64,000 nucleotides of DNA from Brucella grignonensis (GTDB taxonomy: Bacteria; Pseudomonadota; Alphaproteobacteria; Rhizobiales; Rhizobiaceae), in NCBI RefSeq assembly GCF_002252505.1, contig NZ_NNRL01000151.1:186001-250000 (forward strand), read 5' to 3'. The position numbers and the translations under genes were made by a program. Of this stretch, positions 1-8,152 are shown in pieces (within the stretch, counting starts at the first letter, position 1; each line of letters opens with the position of its first letter). The notes beneath the pieces were generated by a model that was given only the letters and a program-made list of their open reading frames with translations, was not told the origin of the DNA and did no database searches.

Positions 1-1184
1 CAATCGAGCGGATGGCTCATCTTATCAACCGATGCGCCTTCAACCATCAGGAAGAAGCCTTCCGGATTCTTGGAGAGCTTTTCGAGAGCCGTCTTGGTCA
101 TTTCAACAAGACCCGGCTGGTTCGGGAACTTTTCGACAGTGCCCTTCTTGAGGAACTCACGGTCAAGCGTCACGTCCATATTGCCGGTGTGGAAAAGGCC
201 GAGCAGCTTGTCCTGATTGGACGTGCCCGATGCAGCAAGCTCGTCCTTGCTGGTGACCAATGCGTAACCCGCATCTTTGAATAGCTGGATATAATCCTTG
301 TCGTCCTTGCGCTTGGAGCCGGGAACGTCTTTTCCGAGAAAGTAAGCAGAACCACCGCCCAAAAGAACATCTGGCTTCACGTCATATATCATGCCGACAA
401 TATCAGCCTTATCGGCGCGCTTACGCGTATGTGCAACGAGTGCGGCAGGAGTTGCATCCTGCAGTTCGGAGGTCGAAACAATACCGATCGACTTGCCTGT
501 TTCGCGGCGCATCGCTTCTGCAATGGTTTCGACCTTCGGGTCGTCCAGGCTGTTCGGCGTGCGGTCGGCATAGACGCCGAGTGCATTCACGCGCGACTTA
601 TGACCCGTCATATATGCCGACATGGTGTTCGCACTGTCGGTCGCAATCGAATGAGTCGACGAAGTACCGATGAAAGCGACCGGTGGAATGTCGTCCATAG
701 CAAGGCGGCCATTGGCTTTACCTTCGCTCATGCCCTTGGACATGATGCGCGCGCCGGTGCGGTGAGCAACCGAAAGACCATCGGCAATCAGGAAGATGAT
801 GTTCTTGGCCTTGGCTTCATTGCCAGTCGAGTAAACATCCCAGTTGACCGACTTTGTTTCATCGCCAGCAGAAACTTCAACCTTATAATCGCCAGCCTTG
901 CCGATTTTCAGGCCGCGCAAAATAAGAGCTGAGCCCAGAACCTTGTCTTCAGCGCCTTTTTCTTCAGCCGTAAATTCGGCTTTGCTGCCAAATACAGCTT
1001 CATAGTCCTGACCATTGACGGTGATCTTCACGTCCTCTGGCTTGACGACCTTATCGAACTCAACCTTGAAATCGAATGGCGAATTGACAAGGATTGTCGC
1101 CCGGTCAATCGGATAGACCGTTGCAGCACCAGCTGCCGTCGTCAACATAGTTGCGGAGGCGAGAGCAAGAAGCAGTTTGCGCAT
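1..1184 (-). CDS. phoA: Alkaline phosphatase, secreted (3' end outside window)
   Basis: Periplasmic phosphomonoesterase that releases inorganic phosphate from organic esters. The start at 1184 (ATG) gives a clear Sec signal peptide, MRKLLLALASATMLTTAAGA. About 394 codons are visible before the frame runs off the left edge, so the C-terminus is missing. An N-terminal beta-sandwich-like region of about 120 residues is followed by the alkaline phosphatase fold opening with NIIFLIADGLS (metal-binding Asp). Further on is ATDSANTMSAYMTG, which holds the Asp-Ser-Ala nucleophile motif. GASVDKMSHPLD at the very edge fits a metal-binding segment. A PHO box lies about 50 bp upstream on the same strand, pointing to PhoB control. 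The gene is divergent from a secreted phytase-like esterase. The family call is firm; the exact subfamily is not. Confidence 0.85.
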   Translation of the reverse strand, partial: MRKLLLALASATMLTTAAGAATVYPIDRATILVNSPFDFKVEFDKVVKPEDVKITVNGQDYEAVFGSKAEFTAEEKGAEDKVLGSALILRGLKIGKAGDYKVEVSAGDETKSVNWDVYSTGNEAKAKNIIFLIADGLSVAHRTGARIMSKGMSEGKANGRLAMDDIPPVAFIGTSSTHSIATDSANTMSAYMTGHKSRVNALGVYADRTPNSLDDPKVETIAEAMRRETGKSIGIVSTSELQDATPAALVAHTRKRADKADIVGMIYDVKPDVLLGGGSAYFLGKDVPGSKRKDDKDYIQLFKDAGYALVTSKDELAASGTSNQDKLLGLFHTGNMDVTLDREFLKKGTVEKFPNQPGLVEMTKTALEKLSKNPEGFFLMVEGASVDKMSHPLD

Positions 1185-1235
1185 ATCGGAAATCCCCACT
1201 GTGTAATGCGTGCGAAGCTCAAATAAGAAAGCTAG

Positions 1236-1253
1236 ATGACACTGGTATAACAG
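1236..1253 (-). promoter_or_regulatory. PHO box (PhoB site) of the alkaline phosphatase gene
   Basis: Read on the minus strand the site is CTGTTAT-ACCA-GTGTCAT. It is two 7-bp half-sites with a 4-bp spacer, matching the PhoB consensus CTGTCAT-N4-CTGTCAT at 12 of 14 positions. Its inner edge is about 52 bp before the start codon, where PhoB normally replaces a -35 element. Confidence 0.7.
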
Positions 1254-1390
1254 CGAGCCTATTTATTCATAAATTTTAGTTTGCCGGCTATCTTTATCGA
1301 TCGACAGTTTTACGTACACGTTTCATACCCCTTCATGGCAATGTAAAAAACGTGGGCTAATTGTCTGCGGATCAATCAGACAGGTGACAT

Positions 1391-2470
1391 ATGATACGCA
1401 AAACGCTCTCGATCATTCCATTGACCGCAATCCTGTTCAGCACAGCCCTGCCTGTCTTTGCGCAAGAAAAAGTGCCCACTTTGGTCGGCGAGTTTGTTCT
1501 GCCGACCGGGCTGAAACTCAATGGTGTGGAATTTGGCGGTATTTCCGGCCTTGATTACGATCCGGCCCAAAATGTCTATTATGCGATTTCCGATGATAGG
1601 TCGGAGAAGGCCCCTGCCCGATTCTACAAGCTCAAGCTCGATATTGATGGAGCTGGCATTCATGGGTTGGATATTCTTGAAACGACTACGCTGCTTGATG
1701 CTGGCGGCAAGCCTTTCACCGTCAAGGATGTCGATGCGGAAAGCATTCGCTTCAACCCTGAAACCCAGACGCTCTACTGGTCCAGCGAAGGCGATCTCAC
1801 AGGAAAGCCATCTATCCGTGAAATGAAACTCGACGGCACCTTTGTTCGTGAGTTCAAACTGCCGGAAGCCTATCTGCCGGATGAAAATAAAACACACGGC
1901 ACGCGAAACAATCTGGCTTTTGAAAGTCTCGCAATCACTGCGGACGGGAAGATGCTTCTGGCTGGTACAGAAAACGCCCTGGCTCAGGATGGTGACATTG
2001 CCACACTTGATAAAGGCAGCAAGTCGCGGATCGTCTCCTTTGATATTGCATCAGGCGCAGCAACCGCCGAGCATGTCTATGAAACCGATCCCATTTTTGC
2101 AAAGGCAACGCTGCCACCTTTCTGGAATGACAATGGGCTGAGCGAATTCGTGACGGACGGCCCGAACCTTCTCACGGTCGAACGAAGCTATGCGCACGGT
2201 GTAGGAAACCGCATCAGCATCTATCGCACATCGTTCGATGGAGCGAGTGATGTCAACGGCAAGCCATCACTTGAGAACGTCGCCGCAACACCGCTGAAGA
2301 AAGCGCTTTTGCTGCGCCTTGATGAAGGTACGTTCGACCTCGATATCGACAATATCGAATCCATCACATGGGGCCCGGAAATTGATGGTGCCAAAACGCT
2401 GGTGATTGCATCCGACAATAATTTCAATGCCGGTCAGTTCACGCAGTTCGTGGCAATCAGACTTCCATAG
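1391..2470 (+). CDS. Secreted esterase-like / phytase-like protein
   Basis: Exported protein of 359 residues with a signal peptide ending around LPVFAQ (residue 25). It has the features of the phytase-like esterase family (Pfam Phytase-like, a beta-propeller-like fold): GISGLDYDPAQNVYYAISDD near residue 50, DVDAESIRFNPETQTLYWSSEGD near 115, and NNLAFESLAITADGKMLLAGTENAL near 175. The last stretch, DNIESITWGPEIDG, is also typical. Members of this family are thought to act on phosphate esters, but their substrates are poorly defined. It is divergent from the alkaline phosphatase and followed in the same direction by a second member of the family. Only weak matches to a PHO box were seen directly in front of it. 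Confidence 0.75.
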   Translation: MIRKTLSIIPLTAILFSTALPVFAQEKVPTLVGEFVLPTGLKLNGVEFGGISGLDYDPAQNVYYAISDDRSEKAPARFYKLKLDIDGAGIHGLDILETTTLLDAGGKPFTVKDVDAESIRFNPETQTLYWSSEGDLTGKPSIREMKLDGTFVREFKLPEAYLPDENKTHGTRNNLAFESLAITADGKMLLAGTENALAQDGDIATLDKGSKSRIVSFDIASGAATAEHVYETDPIFAKATLPPFWNDNGLSEFVTDGPNLLTVERSYAHGVGNRISIYRTSFDGASDVNGKPSLENVAATPLKKALLLRLDEGTFDLDIDNIESITWGPEIDGAKTLVIASDNNFNAGQFTQFVAIRLP

Positions 2471-2473
2471 GAC

Positions 2474-2491
2474 CTGTCATCAAACCTTTAT
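2474..2491 (+). promoter_or_regulatory. Candidate PHO box before the second phytase-like gene
   Basis: CTGTCAT-CAAA-CCTTTAT has a perfect first PhoB half-site and a second half-site matching at 4 of 7, with the correct 4-bp spacer. It starts 3 bases after the preceding stop codon and lies about 75 bp before the ATG at 2566. Confidence 0.5.
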
Positions 2492-2565
2492 CGTGATGAT
2501 AATCACGCGTCACAGGGCACCTTTAAGGACCATTGCGTTTGTTTCCGCAATTTGAGGGGTTCCCT

Positions 2566-3921
2566 ATGCGCCTTGGCTATCTTCTTGCTTCCATTGCAAC
2601 AATTGCAATGACATCTTCAGCAATGGCTGAAGAGACATTTACCGCAAAACTGGCAGGTCACGCTTATCTGCCAGCTCTGACGCTGATTACACCGCCTGCC
2701 GATGCCCCTCGCGACGCGTGGGTTTCCGGCAAGTTCACCGGCAAGACCCGCAACGACAAGCCGATGACCGTCATGGGTGATGTCGGCAAGGCCTATGGCA
2801 GCCACACCACCGGCATCTCCCTTCCCTTCATTGGCCAGCCGGTACAGGGCATGTCGGGCTTTGCGATGAACCGTGCAGCCGATGGCAGCGTCTTCACCCT
2901 GACCGACAATGGTTTCGGCACCAAAGCAAACAGCCCGGACGCACTGCTGTTCTTCCATCGCATGAAGCCTGATTTTGAAACCGGCAAGGTTGAACGCGTG
3001 GAATCGGTGTTTCTGCGCGATCCTGATAAGAAAGTGCCATTTCGTATCGCCTATGAAGGCACCGATGGCCGCTACCTGACGGGTGCAGATTTCGATCCGG
3101 AAAGCATTCAATATCTCAATGACGAGATCTGGATCGGTGATGAGTTCGGCCCTTACATCATTCGCGCTGGTCTTGATGGCCATGTGAAAGCCGTCTACCC
3201 AACCATGCTCGATGGCAAGCAGCTGATGGGTCCGGATACGCCGGGCATCGTGGTGCCTGCGGTTGCCGGCAAGGATTATCGCGTTCAGCGTTCGGGCGGT
3301 TATGAAGGCATGGCGCTGCAGCCAAAAACCAATCAGCTCTGGGCCATGCTTGAAAAGCCGCTTTCTGATGAGAACGGCAAGCCGGAAGGCGATTTCCTGC
3401 GTGTCATCACTTTCGATACAGGCAAGGGCGAATGGACTGGCAACAGCTACCGCTTCCGCCTCGCTGAAGGTGCGACGGCTATCGGCGACTTCAACTTCAT
3501 CGATGACACCCGCGCGCTGGTCATCGAACGTGACAATGGCGAAGGCGATCCGAGCCTTGAGTGCAAGACCGACGATCTTTCAGCCTGCTACCCGCTGCCA
3601 GCCAAAGTCAAGAATATCGTTCTCGTCGACACATCGAAGATTGACGCTGATGGTTACATCCATCGTATCGGTCATATCAATCTGATGGACATTCAGGACC
3701 CGGACAACAAGGCAATCCTGAAAACCGCATCAGCACGTGACCTCAAGGGCAAATTCACCTTCCCGTTCTTCACCATCGAAGACGTGATGCGCGTTGACGA
3801 TACGCACATTCTGATCGCCAACGACAACAACCTGCCATTCTCGGGCGGTCGTCAAATTGGTGAAGCTGCGAACAACGAGTTTATCCTGCTCGAAGTCGCA
3901 GACTTTTTGAATGCCAAGTAG
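2566..3921 (+). CDS. Secreted esterase-like / phytase-like protein, second copy
   Basis: Exported protein of 451 residues. The ATG at 2566 follows a GAGGGG ribosome site and gives the signal peptide MRLGYLLASIATIAMTSSAMA; a TTG 33 bp upstream is less likely. The family hallmarks are GMSGFAMNRADGS-type and FDPESIQYLNDEIWIGDEFG segments, then GGYEGMALQP and FTIEDVMRVDDTHILIANDNN, the phytase-like repeats around conserved Glu and Asp residues. It differs from the shorter neighbour at 1391-2470 and is not a simple tandem duplicate. The PHO-box match upstream and the nearby alkaline phosphatase suggest a role in scavenging phosphate from organic compounds in the periplasm. Confidence 0.78.
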   Translation: MRLGYLLASIATIAMTSSAMAEETFTAKLAGHAYLPALTLITPPADAPRDAWVSGKFTGKTRNDKPMTVMGDVGKAYGSHTTGISLPFIGQPVQGMSGFAMNRAADGSVFTLTDNGFGTKANSPDALLFFHRMKPDFETGKVERVESVFLRDPDKKVPFRIAYEGTDGRYLTGADFDPESIQYLNDEIWIGDEFGPYIIRAGLDGHVKAVYPTMLDGKQLMGPDTPGIVVPAVAGKDYRVQRSGGYEGMALQPKTNQLWAMLEKPLSDENGKPEGDFLRVITFDTGKGEWTGNSYRFRLAEGATAIGDFNFIDDTRALVIERDNGEGDPSLECKTDDLSACYPLPAKVKNIVLVDTSKIDADGYIHRIGHINLMDIQDPDNKAILKTASARDLKGKFTFPFFTIEDVMRVDDTHILIANDNNLPFSGGRQIGEAANNEFILLEVADFLNAK

Positions 3922-3955
3922 TCGTGTCTAACTGACCCAACTTTAAAATCGCTGA

Positions 3956-3980
3956 CGGGCACTGCATCTTGCAGTGCCCG
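3956..3980 (+). terminator. Perfect hairpin after the phytase-like gene
   Basis: An 11-bp inverted repeat (CGGGCACTGCA and its complement) around a TCT loop, 35 bp after the stop at 3921. The T-run on the plus side is weak (CATTTTG), so termination is likely but may be incomplete. Confidence 0.6.
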
Positions 3981-4052
3981 CTTGCGCATTTTGCGAAATG
4001 AAGACATTGCTCAAGCGCATAGCCAACGGACAGCAAAGAGCAGAGAAGCAGA

Positions 4053-4547
4053 ATGAGCGTGAGAGAGATCGTCAAATATCCGGATACAGGTTTGAAAGCA
4101 CCAGCCACGCCCGTCACGGTTTTTGATGAAGATCTGCGCATTCTCGCGCAGGACCTGCTCGATACGGTGCGCGCTGCACCCGGTATCGGCATCACGGCTC
4201 CGCATATTGGTGTCATGAAACGCGTGGTGGTGCTCGAGCTTTCAGGCCCTGGCAGTGCCAGGACCTACATCAATCCCGAAATCATCTGGGCTTCCGATGA
4301 GACGATCCGCCATCAGGAAGGCAGTGTTTCTATGCCGGGTATCGTGGATGATGTTGAAAGACATGCCCGTATCCATATCCGCTATCAGGACATGGACGGC
4401 AATGAGCACACGGAAGAATCCGACGGTTTGCTTGCGGTCTGCCATCAACACGAGATCGATCAGCTCAACGGCATTTTCTGGATACAGCGTCTGTCAAAGC
4501 TCAAGCGCGACCGGCTCATCAAGCGCTATCAGAAGCTCGGGAAATAA
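4053..4547 (+). CDS. Peptide deformylase-like protein, probably inactive
   Basis: A 164-residue protein with the full peptide deformylase fold. All three signature motifs are altered. Motif 1 is GIGITAPH (residues 44-51) instead of GxGxAAPQ. Motif 2 is EGSVS (89-93) instead of EGCLS, so the metal-binding Cys is Ser91. Motif 3 is QHEIDQ (132-137) instead of QHEIDH, so the second metal-binding His is Gln137. The catalytic Glu134 and His133 remain. With two of three metal ligands gone, removal of N-terminal formyl groups from new proteins is unlikely. A regulatory or decoy role, or another hydrolytic role, is possible. It stands alone between a terminator hairpin and the replication region. Its length is close to that of active deformylases, and the frame is intact, so it is probably maintained. 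Confidence 0.85.
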   Translation: MSVREIVKYPDTGLKAPATPVTVFDEDLRILAQDLLDTVRAAPGIGITAPHIGVMKRVVVLELSGPGSARTYINPEIIWASDETIRHQEGSVSMPGIVDDVERHARIHIRYQDMDGNEHTEESDGLLAVCHQHEIDQLNGIFWIQRLSKLKRDRLIKRYQKLGK

Positions 4548-5439
4548 AAGTTCGGGAATCATACAACCAGCACCCCAACGAGGCGTTTATTGATCGTTAC
4601 GCCTCCGCAACGGATCAATGTGCTGTAAATCTATGTTCTTGAAAAAGAACAAGATATCGCGTGTAATTTAACTTAAATGAGATTTTTGTTTAGCCACTTA
4701 GACAAGCAGCTGGGAGGCTTATTTTCCCAGAACCAGCGTGAAGAAGTTCCTGAAATTGCTCACCTTCACTGATGGGCACTATAGGACGATTTGGTTAAGA
4801 ATGTCTACGTCTAACATACATAACTTCACAGTCCGCCTTCATCCTTGCAAACGCTGTCCCTCCACCGCCTCATGATAACTGCCCTGCCCTTTGAGCGCTT
4901 TTCAAGAAATTGTTCAAAGCATTACGCAGCTACACATGTCCCTTCACGGCGCAGCCAATCAGTGCGCATCCTGTAAAGTGTGGGGTACTTTTGGAACCCA
5001 ACCGCGCATTAGAATATAGCGTTAGAGTGTTCATTCAGACAGAGATGCGCTCTAAACTGATTTGCATTATTCCTGCTTTGCGTTGCCGTCAGCACAATCT
5101 AATGAAGCTCCGTTCAACACGATCACCGATTCCGGGAAATTGCGGCGCTCTTATTGAGCGACACCCAAACAAGAAGCTTCTGCTTGCCCCTTCACAAGAA
5201 GCGGCACATTAAGAACGACACCTTCGAGCAGATTGTCCGCTACATGCAACCGATAGGCTTCTCCAACTGTCTTAGCAGCACATCTCCAATAATCCGGTGA
5301 CCAGCGCACACCATTGCTTATTTGAGCTGCTTTACTGACTATGAGATAGAAGACCGATTCTCCCACAAGTATTGTTCCTCGCAGTGCCGATCCTGCTTGA
5401 ATGCAGGAGAGAATCTCATAATTTTAAACGACAGCCTTG

Positions 5440-5457
5440 AATAGACTGCCGTCTATT
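5440..5457. promoter_or_regulatory. Candidate parS-like palindrome upstream of repA
   Basis: AATAGAC-TGCC-GTCTATT, an inverted repeat with 7-bp arms. Its core TAGAC-TGCC-GTCTA occurs again, in the reverse orientation, directly after repA at 6837-6852. Paired palindromes inside and next to repABC units are the usual binding sites of the RepB centromere protein. Confidence 0.6.
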
Positions 5458-5593
5458 ATCCTTAATTCTCTTTGTATTCAGCTAGATAGGGTTATTTCGA
5501 TTCCAATGGACATAGATTCCAGACCGGCCCGCCAGCGATGCTAACTGTTTGTTAATATACGCCCCTTGCGGCAAAATAAGAATCGGACATAAT

Positions 5594-5628
5594 GACGGTA
5601 TTTAGACGGTATTAGTTCCAGTGCCGTC
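5594..5628 (+). promoter_or_regulatory. Repeat cluster just before repA (possible RepA operator)
   Basis: GACGGTATT occurs twice with an 11-bp period (5594-5602 and 5605-5613), and an inverted GCCGTC follows at 5623-5628. The second copy sits in TTTAGACGG, a half-site of the nearby palindromes. Spacing by one helical turn, 20-50 bp before the repA start, suits autorepression by RepA/RepB. Confidence 0.45.
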
Positions 5629-5646
5629 ACTAGGGATCCCAAGTCT

Positions 5647-6840
5647 ATGAATATCGCAAATAAAGCAGAGCAAGTGTCGTTTGACGACATGATATTGACG
5701 CAAGGGCGAGAGATCTCGCGCAAGCTCAATCTGCTGCGTCATGAGAACTTCCCGCCGGATGCGCGCAAAAACCTGCGCCAGTTTTCTATGGCAGAAGCGG
5801 CTTACTTCCTTGGTGTCTCTCCGAGCAATCTCAAGAAGCTTCATCTGGAAGGCAAAGGCGTCGAGCCGATCATCCTTTCCGGTGGGCGCCGTGCTTATAC
5901 AATTGAACAGCTTCAGGAACTCCGTCATTGGCTTGATCAGAACGGTCGTGCCGAAGTGAAACGTTATGTTCCCCATCGTCGTGGCAATGATAAATTGCAG
6001 GTCATCGGTGTTGTAAACTTCAAGGGTGGCTCCGGCAAAACGACGACCGCTGCGCATCTGGCGCAGCATCTTGCCCTCACCGGCCATCGCGTACTTGCAA
6101 TCGATCTCGATCCACAGGCGTCGCTTTCAGCACTTCACGGCATCCAGCCAGAGCTTGATGAGTTCCCATCGCTCTACGAAGCCGTTCGCTATGACGAGCA
6201 GCGCAAATCCATCCGCGACGTCATTCGCAAGACCAATTTCCCGGGTCTCGATATTATCCCTGCGATGCTCGAGTTGCAGGAATATGAATACGACACGCCG
6301 CTTGCAATGCAGAACGGCGGCGAAGGCAAAACCTTCTGGAATCGTATTGCGTCTGCACTCGCTGAAGTGGATGCGGAATATGATGTGGTCGTCATCGATT
6401 GCCCGCCGCAGCTTGGTTATCTGACGCTGACCGCTCTTTCAGCGGCAACGTCAGTTCTCATTACCGTTCATCCGCAGATGCTCGATCTTATGTCAATGTC
6501 GCAGTTCCTATTGATGCTTGGCGATATCCTCAAGACCGTTCGTCAGGCTGGCGGTGCGGTACAGCTCGACTGGTTCCGTTATCTGATCACACGCTATGAA
6601 CCGACCGATGTGCCGCAGGCGCAGATGGTTGGTTTCATGCAGAGCATGCTGGCGTCCCACATGCTTAAGCATCAGATGCTCAAATCGACTGCGGTGTCGG
6701 ATGCGGGTCTTACAAAACAGACACTCTATGAAGTTGAACGTTCTTCCATGAACCGCGGAACTTATGATCGCGCTATGGAGGCTCTTGAGGGCGTTAATTC
6801 GGAAATTCGCGGGCTTATTCATGAAGCCTGGGGTCGTTAG
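5647..6840 (+). CDS. repA: Plasmid partition ATPase RepA
   Basis: ParA-family ATPase of 397 residues that segregates the replicon and represses the operon. The N-terminal part, about residues 45-95, has a MerR/HTH-like segment (FSMAEAAYFLGVSPSNLKKLH). The deviant Walker A motif KGGSGKTTT lies around residues 126-134, followed by LAIDLDPQASLS (Walker A') and VVIDCPPQLGYLT (Walker B). The length matches RepA proteins of repABC units. It is the first gene of repABC, with repB 64 bp downstream and candidate partition palindromes on both sides. Expression is presumably autoregulated from the promoter region at 5540-5640. Confidence 0.95.
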   Translation: MNIANKAEQVSFDDMILTQGREISRKLNLLRHENFPPDARKNLRQFSMAEAAYFLGVSPSNLKKLHLEGKGVEPIILSGGRRAYTIEQLQELRHWLDQNGRAEVKRYVPHRRGNDKLQVIGVVNFKGGSGKTTTAAHLAQHLALTGHRVLAIDLDPQASLSALHGIQPELDEFPSLYEAVRYDEQRKSIRDVIRKTNFPGLDIIPAMLELQEYEYDTPLAMQNGGEGKTFWNRIASALAEVDAEYDVVVIDCPPQLGYLTLTALSAATSVLITVHPQMLDLMSMSQFLLMLGDILKTVRQAGGAVQLDWFRYLITRYEPTDVPQAQMVGFMQSMLASHMLKHQMLKSTAVSDAGLTKQTLYEVERSSMNRGTYDRAMEALEGVNSEIRGLIHEAWGR

Positions 6841-6852
6841 ACGGCAGTCTAA
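6837..6852. promoter_or_regulatory. Candidate parS-like palindrome between repA and repB
   Basis: TTAGAC-GGCA-GTCTAA starts inside the repA stop codon (TAG at 6838-6840). It is the reverse complement of the core of the palindrome at 5440-5457, down to the asymmetric 4-bp centre. Its position between repA and repB is a classical parS location in repABC replicons. Confidence 0.65.
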
Positions 6853-6904
6853 TTCGGAAAATATGAAATGAAATCAGGCTTATGACTGATTTGAGGATAA
6901 GAGA

Positions 6905-7891
6905 ATGGCACGGAAGAACATTTTTCAGAGCGTAATGCAGACCGAAGAAGCGGAAGAAAAGCCCGTTTCTCCGGTCGAAAATGTTTCGCGCCGTTTTGGT
7001 GCTGCAAAGTCTTTGTCTGCATCTATCGATGAACTTGCCAAGCAGGCTTCTCAGAAACTCGATGGTGAAGCCATCGTCGAACTCGATCCTTCTGTTCTCG
7101 ACGCGTCGTTCATTGCCGATCGCCTGCCAGAGGCTGACGATCAAGAATATGCCGAGCTTCTGGAAGCTGTTCGCGACCGTGGACAGGATAGCCCTATTCT
7201 CGTGCGCCCTCACCCGGAGACCAGCGGTCGCTATATGATCGTGTTCGGTCATCGTCGGGCCAAGGTTGCGCGTGAACTTGGCATCAAGGTCAAGGCCGTC
7301 ATCAAGCCACTAGCCGATCTTGAGCATATTCTGAGCCAGGGTCAGGAAAACTCTGCTCGTGCCAATCTCAGCTTCATTGAGCGCGTGCTGTTTGCAGCGC
7401 GCCTTGAGGAACTGCAGTATAGCCGTGAAGCTATTCAGGCGGCCCTTTCCATCGATTATCAGACCCTGTCGAAGATGCTGACCATTCCGCGCGCAATCTC
7501 CGAAGATATGCTCGTTGCTATCGGACCAGCGAAAGGCATCGGACGTGACCGCTGGCTTGAACTGCGCAAGCTGATTGAAATGCCCGGTAAGGCTGATGCA
7601 GCGCGTGAACTAATGGCAACCGATGCCTTCAAGGTAGCACAGTCTGGCACGCGCTTTGAACAGCTTTACGGTTATCTCAAAGGTTCAAACCAGAAGAAGC
7701 CGGTTACGAAGGCCGCTTCCCGCGCCGGTTCGACCTGGAGTGCCGCTGACAAAAGCGTCAGTGCCACCATCAAGCAGAACGGCAAGACAGCAACTCTGGC
7801 GCTGAGTGCAGCCAATGGTCCGCGTTTTGCTGAATGGATTTCGCGTAATCTGGATACGCTTTATGCGTCATTCAGCGACGACGAGAAGTGA
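6905..7891 (+). CDS. repB: Partition protein RepB (ParB family)
   Basis: Centromere-binding protein of 328 residues, the partner of RepA. The ParB/sulfiredoxin N-terminal domain is seen around residues 60-150, with LPEADDQEYAELLEAVRDRGQ, QDSPILVRPHP and FGHRRAKVARELGIKVKA. ENSARANLSFIERVLFAARLEE follows, then an HTH region (YSREAIQAALSIDYQTLSKMLTIP) around 180-200. The RepB C-terminal domain lies beyond. The ATG at 6905 is preceded by GAGGATAAG. It lies between repA and repC in one operon. It probably binds the 16-bp palindromes flanking repA. Confidence 0.95.
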   Translation: MARKNIFQSVMQTEEAEEKPVSPVENVSRRFGAAKSLSASIDELAKQASQKLDGEAIVELDPSVLDASFIADRLPEADDQEYAELLEAVRDRGQDSPILVRPHPETSGRYMIVFGHRRAKVARELGIKVKAVIKPLADLEHILSQGQENSARANLSFIERVLFAARLEELQYSREAIQAALSIDYQTLSKMLTIPRAISEDMLVAIGPAKGIGRDRWLELRKLIEMPGKADAARELMATDAFKVAQSGTRFEQLYGYLKGSNQKKPVTKAASRAGSTWSAADKSVSATIKQNGKTATLALSAANGPRFAEWISRNLDTLYASFSDDEK

Positions 7892-8004
7892 GTAAGCGTA
7901 TCAGGTGAGGGGACTTATCCCCCGCCTAATCAGCGTAACGTATAAAAGTGGAAGAGTGCAGGTGATGATCATCTGCATAATTTGACGAAGAGGAAACAGC
8001 AGCA

Positions 8005-8058
8005 AAAGAAAAAGGCCCCCAAACGTTGCCGCGTGGAAGCCCTTCTCATTGGTTTAGC
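8005..8058 (-). ncRNA. Antisense RNA of the repABC unit (incompatibility RNA)
   Basis: The repB-repC gap carries the expected countertranscribed RNA on the minus strand. A promoter (TTGACA at 8088-8093, 17-bp spacer, GATTCT at 8065-8070) predicts a start near 8058. The transcript of about 54 nt ends in a GC-rich stem formed by AAGGGCTTCC and GGGGGCCTT, followed by TTTTTCTTTT. In repABC replicons this RNA blocks repC translation and fixes copy number and incompatibility. Ends are estimates. Confidence 0.75.
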
Positions 8059-8064
8059 AGCTAG

Positions 8065-8093
8065 AGAATCGCAAATTCACGAATCACTGTCAA
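8065..8093 (-). promoter_or_regulatory. Promoter of the repABC antisense RNA
   Basis: On the minus strand there is a perfect -35 TTGACA, a 17-bp spacer and -10 GATTCT (3 of 6 matches). It faces away from repC, 60-90 bp before the repC start. Confidence 0.6.
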
Positions 8094-8152
8094 GTGTTAT
8101 CAGCGTCATTTCGGCGGGTGGATTTCTTTTGCCTTGTGGAAGGTGAAAGAAA

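Larger units (their letters stand above)
4548..5646. other. 1.1-kb AT-rich gap leading to repA
   Basis: No convincing gene was seen. Two nested inverted repeats lie near the start: GAGGCGT/ACGCCTC at 4580-4605, and ATTGATC at 4589 pairing with GATCAAT at 4619. They could end the deformylase-like transcript. The rest is AT-rich, in keeping with the edge of a replicon origin. It contains the candidate partition palindrome at 5440 and the repA promoter area near 5540-5640. Short open frames at 4910-5212 and 5151-5366 show no recognisable protein features. Confidence 0.6.

Noticed and set aside
1322-1336. TTCAT direct repeat as a PHO box for the 1391 gene
   Set aside because: Period is 10 bp, not 11, and the half-sites match the consensus poorly.
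5151-5366. 71-codon open frame on the minus strand before repA
   Set aside because: No recognisable domain, ribosome site or coding bias; lies in AT-rich origin DNA.
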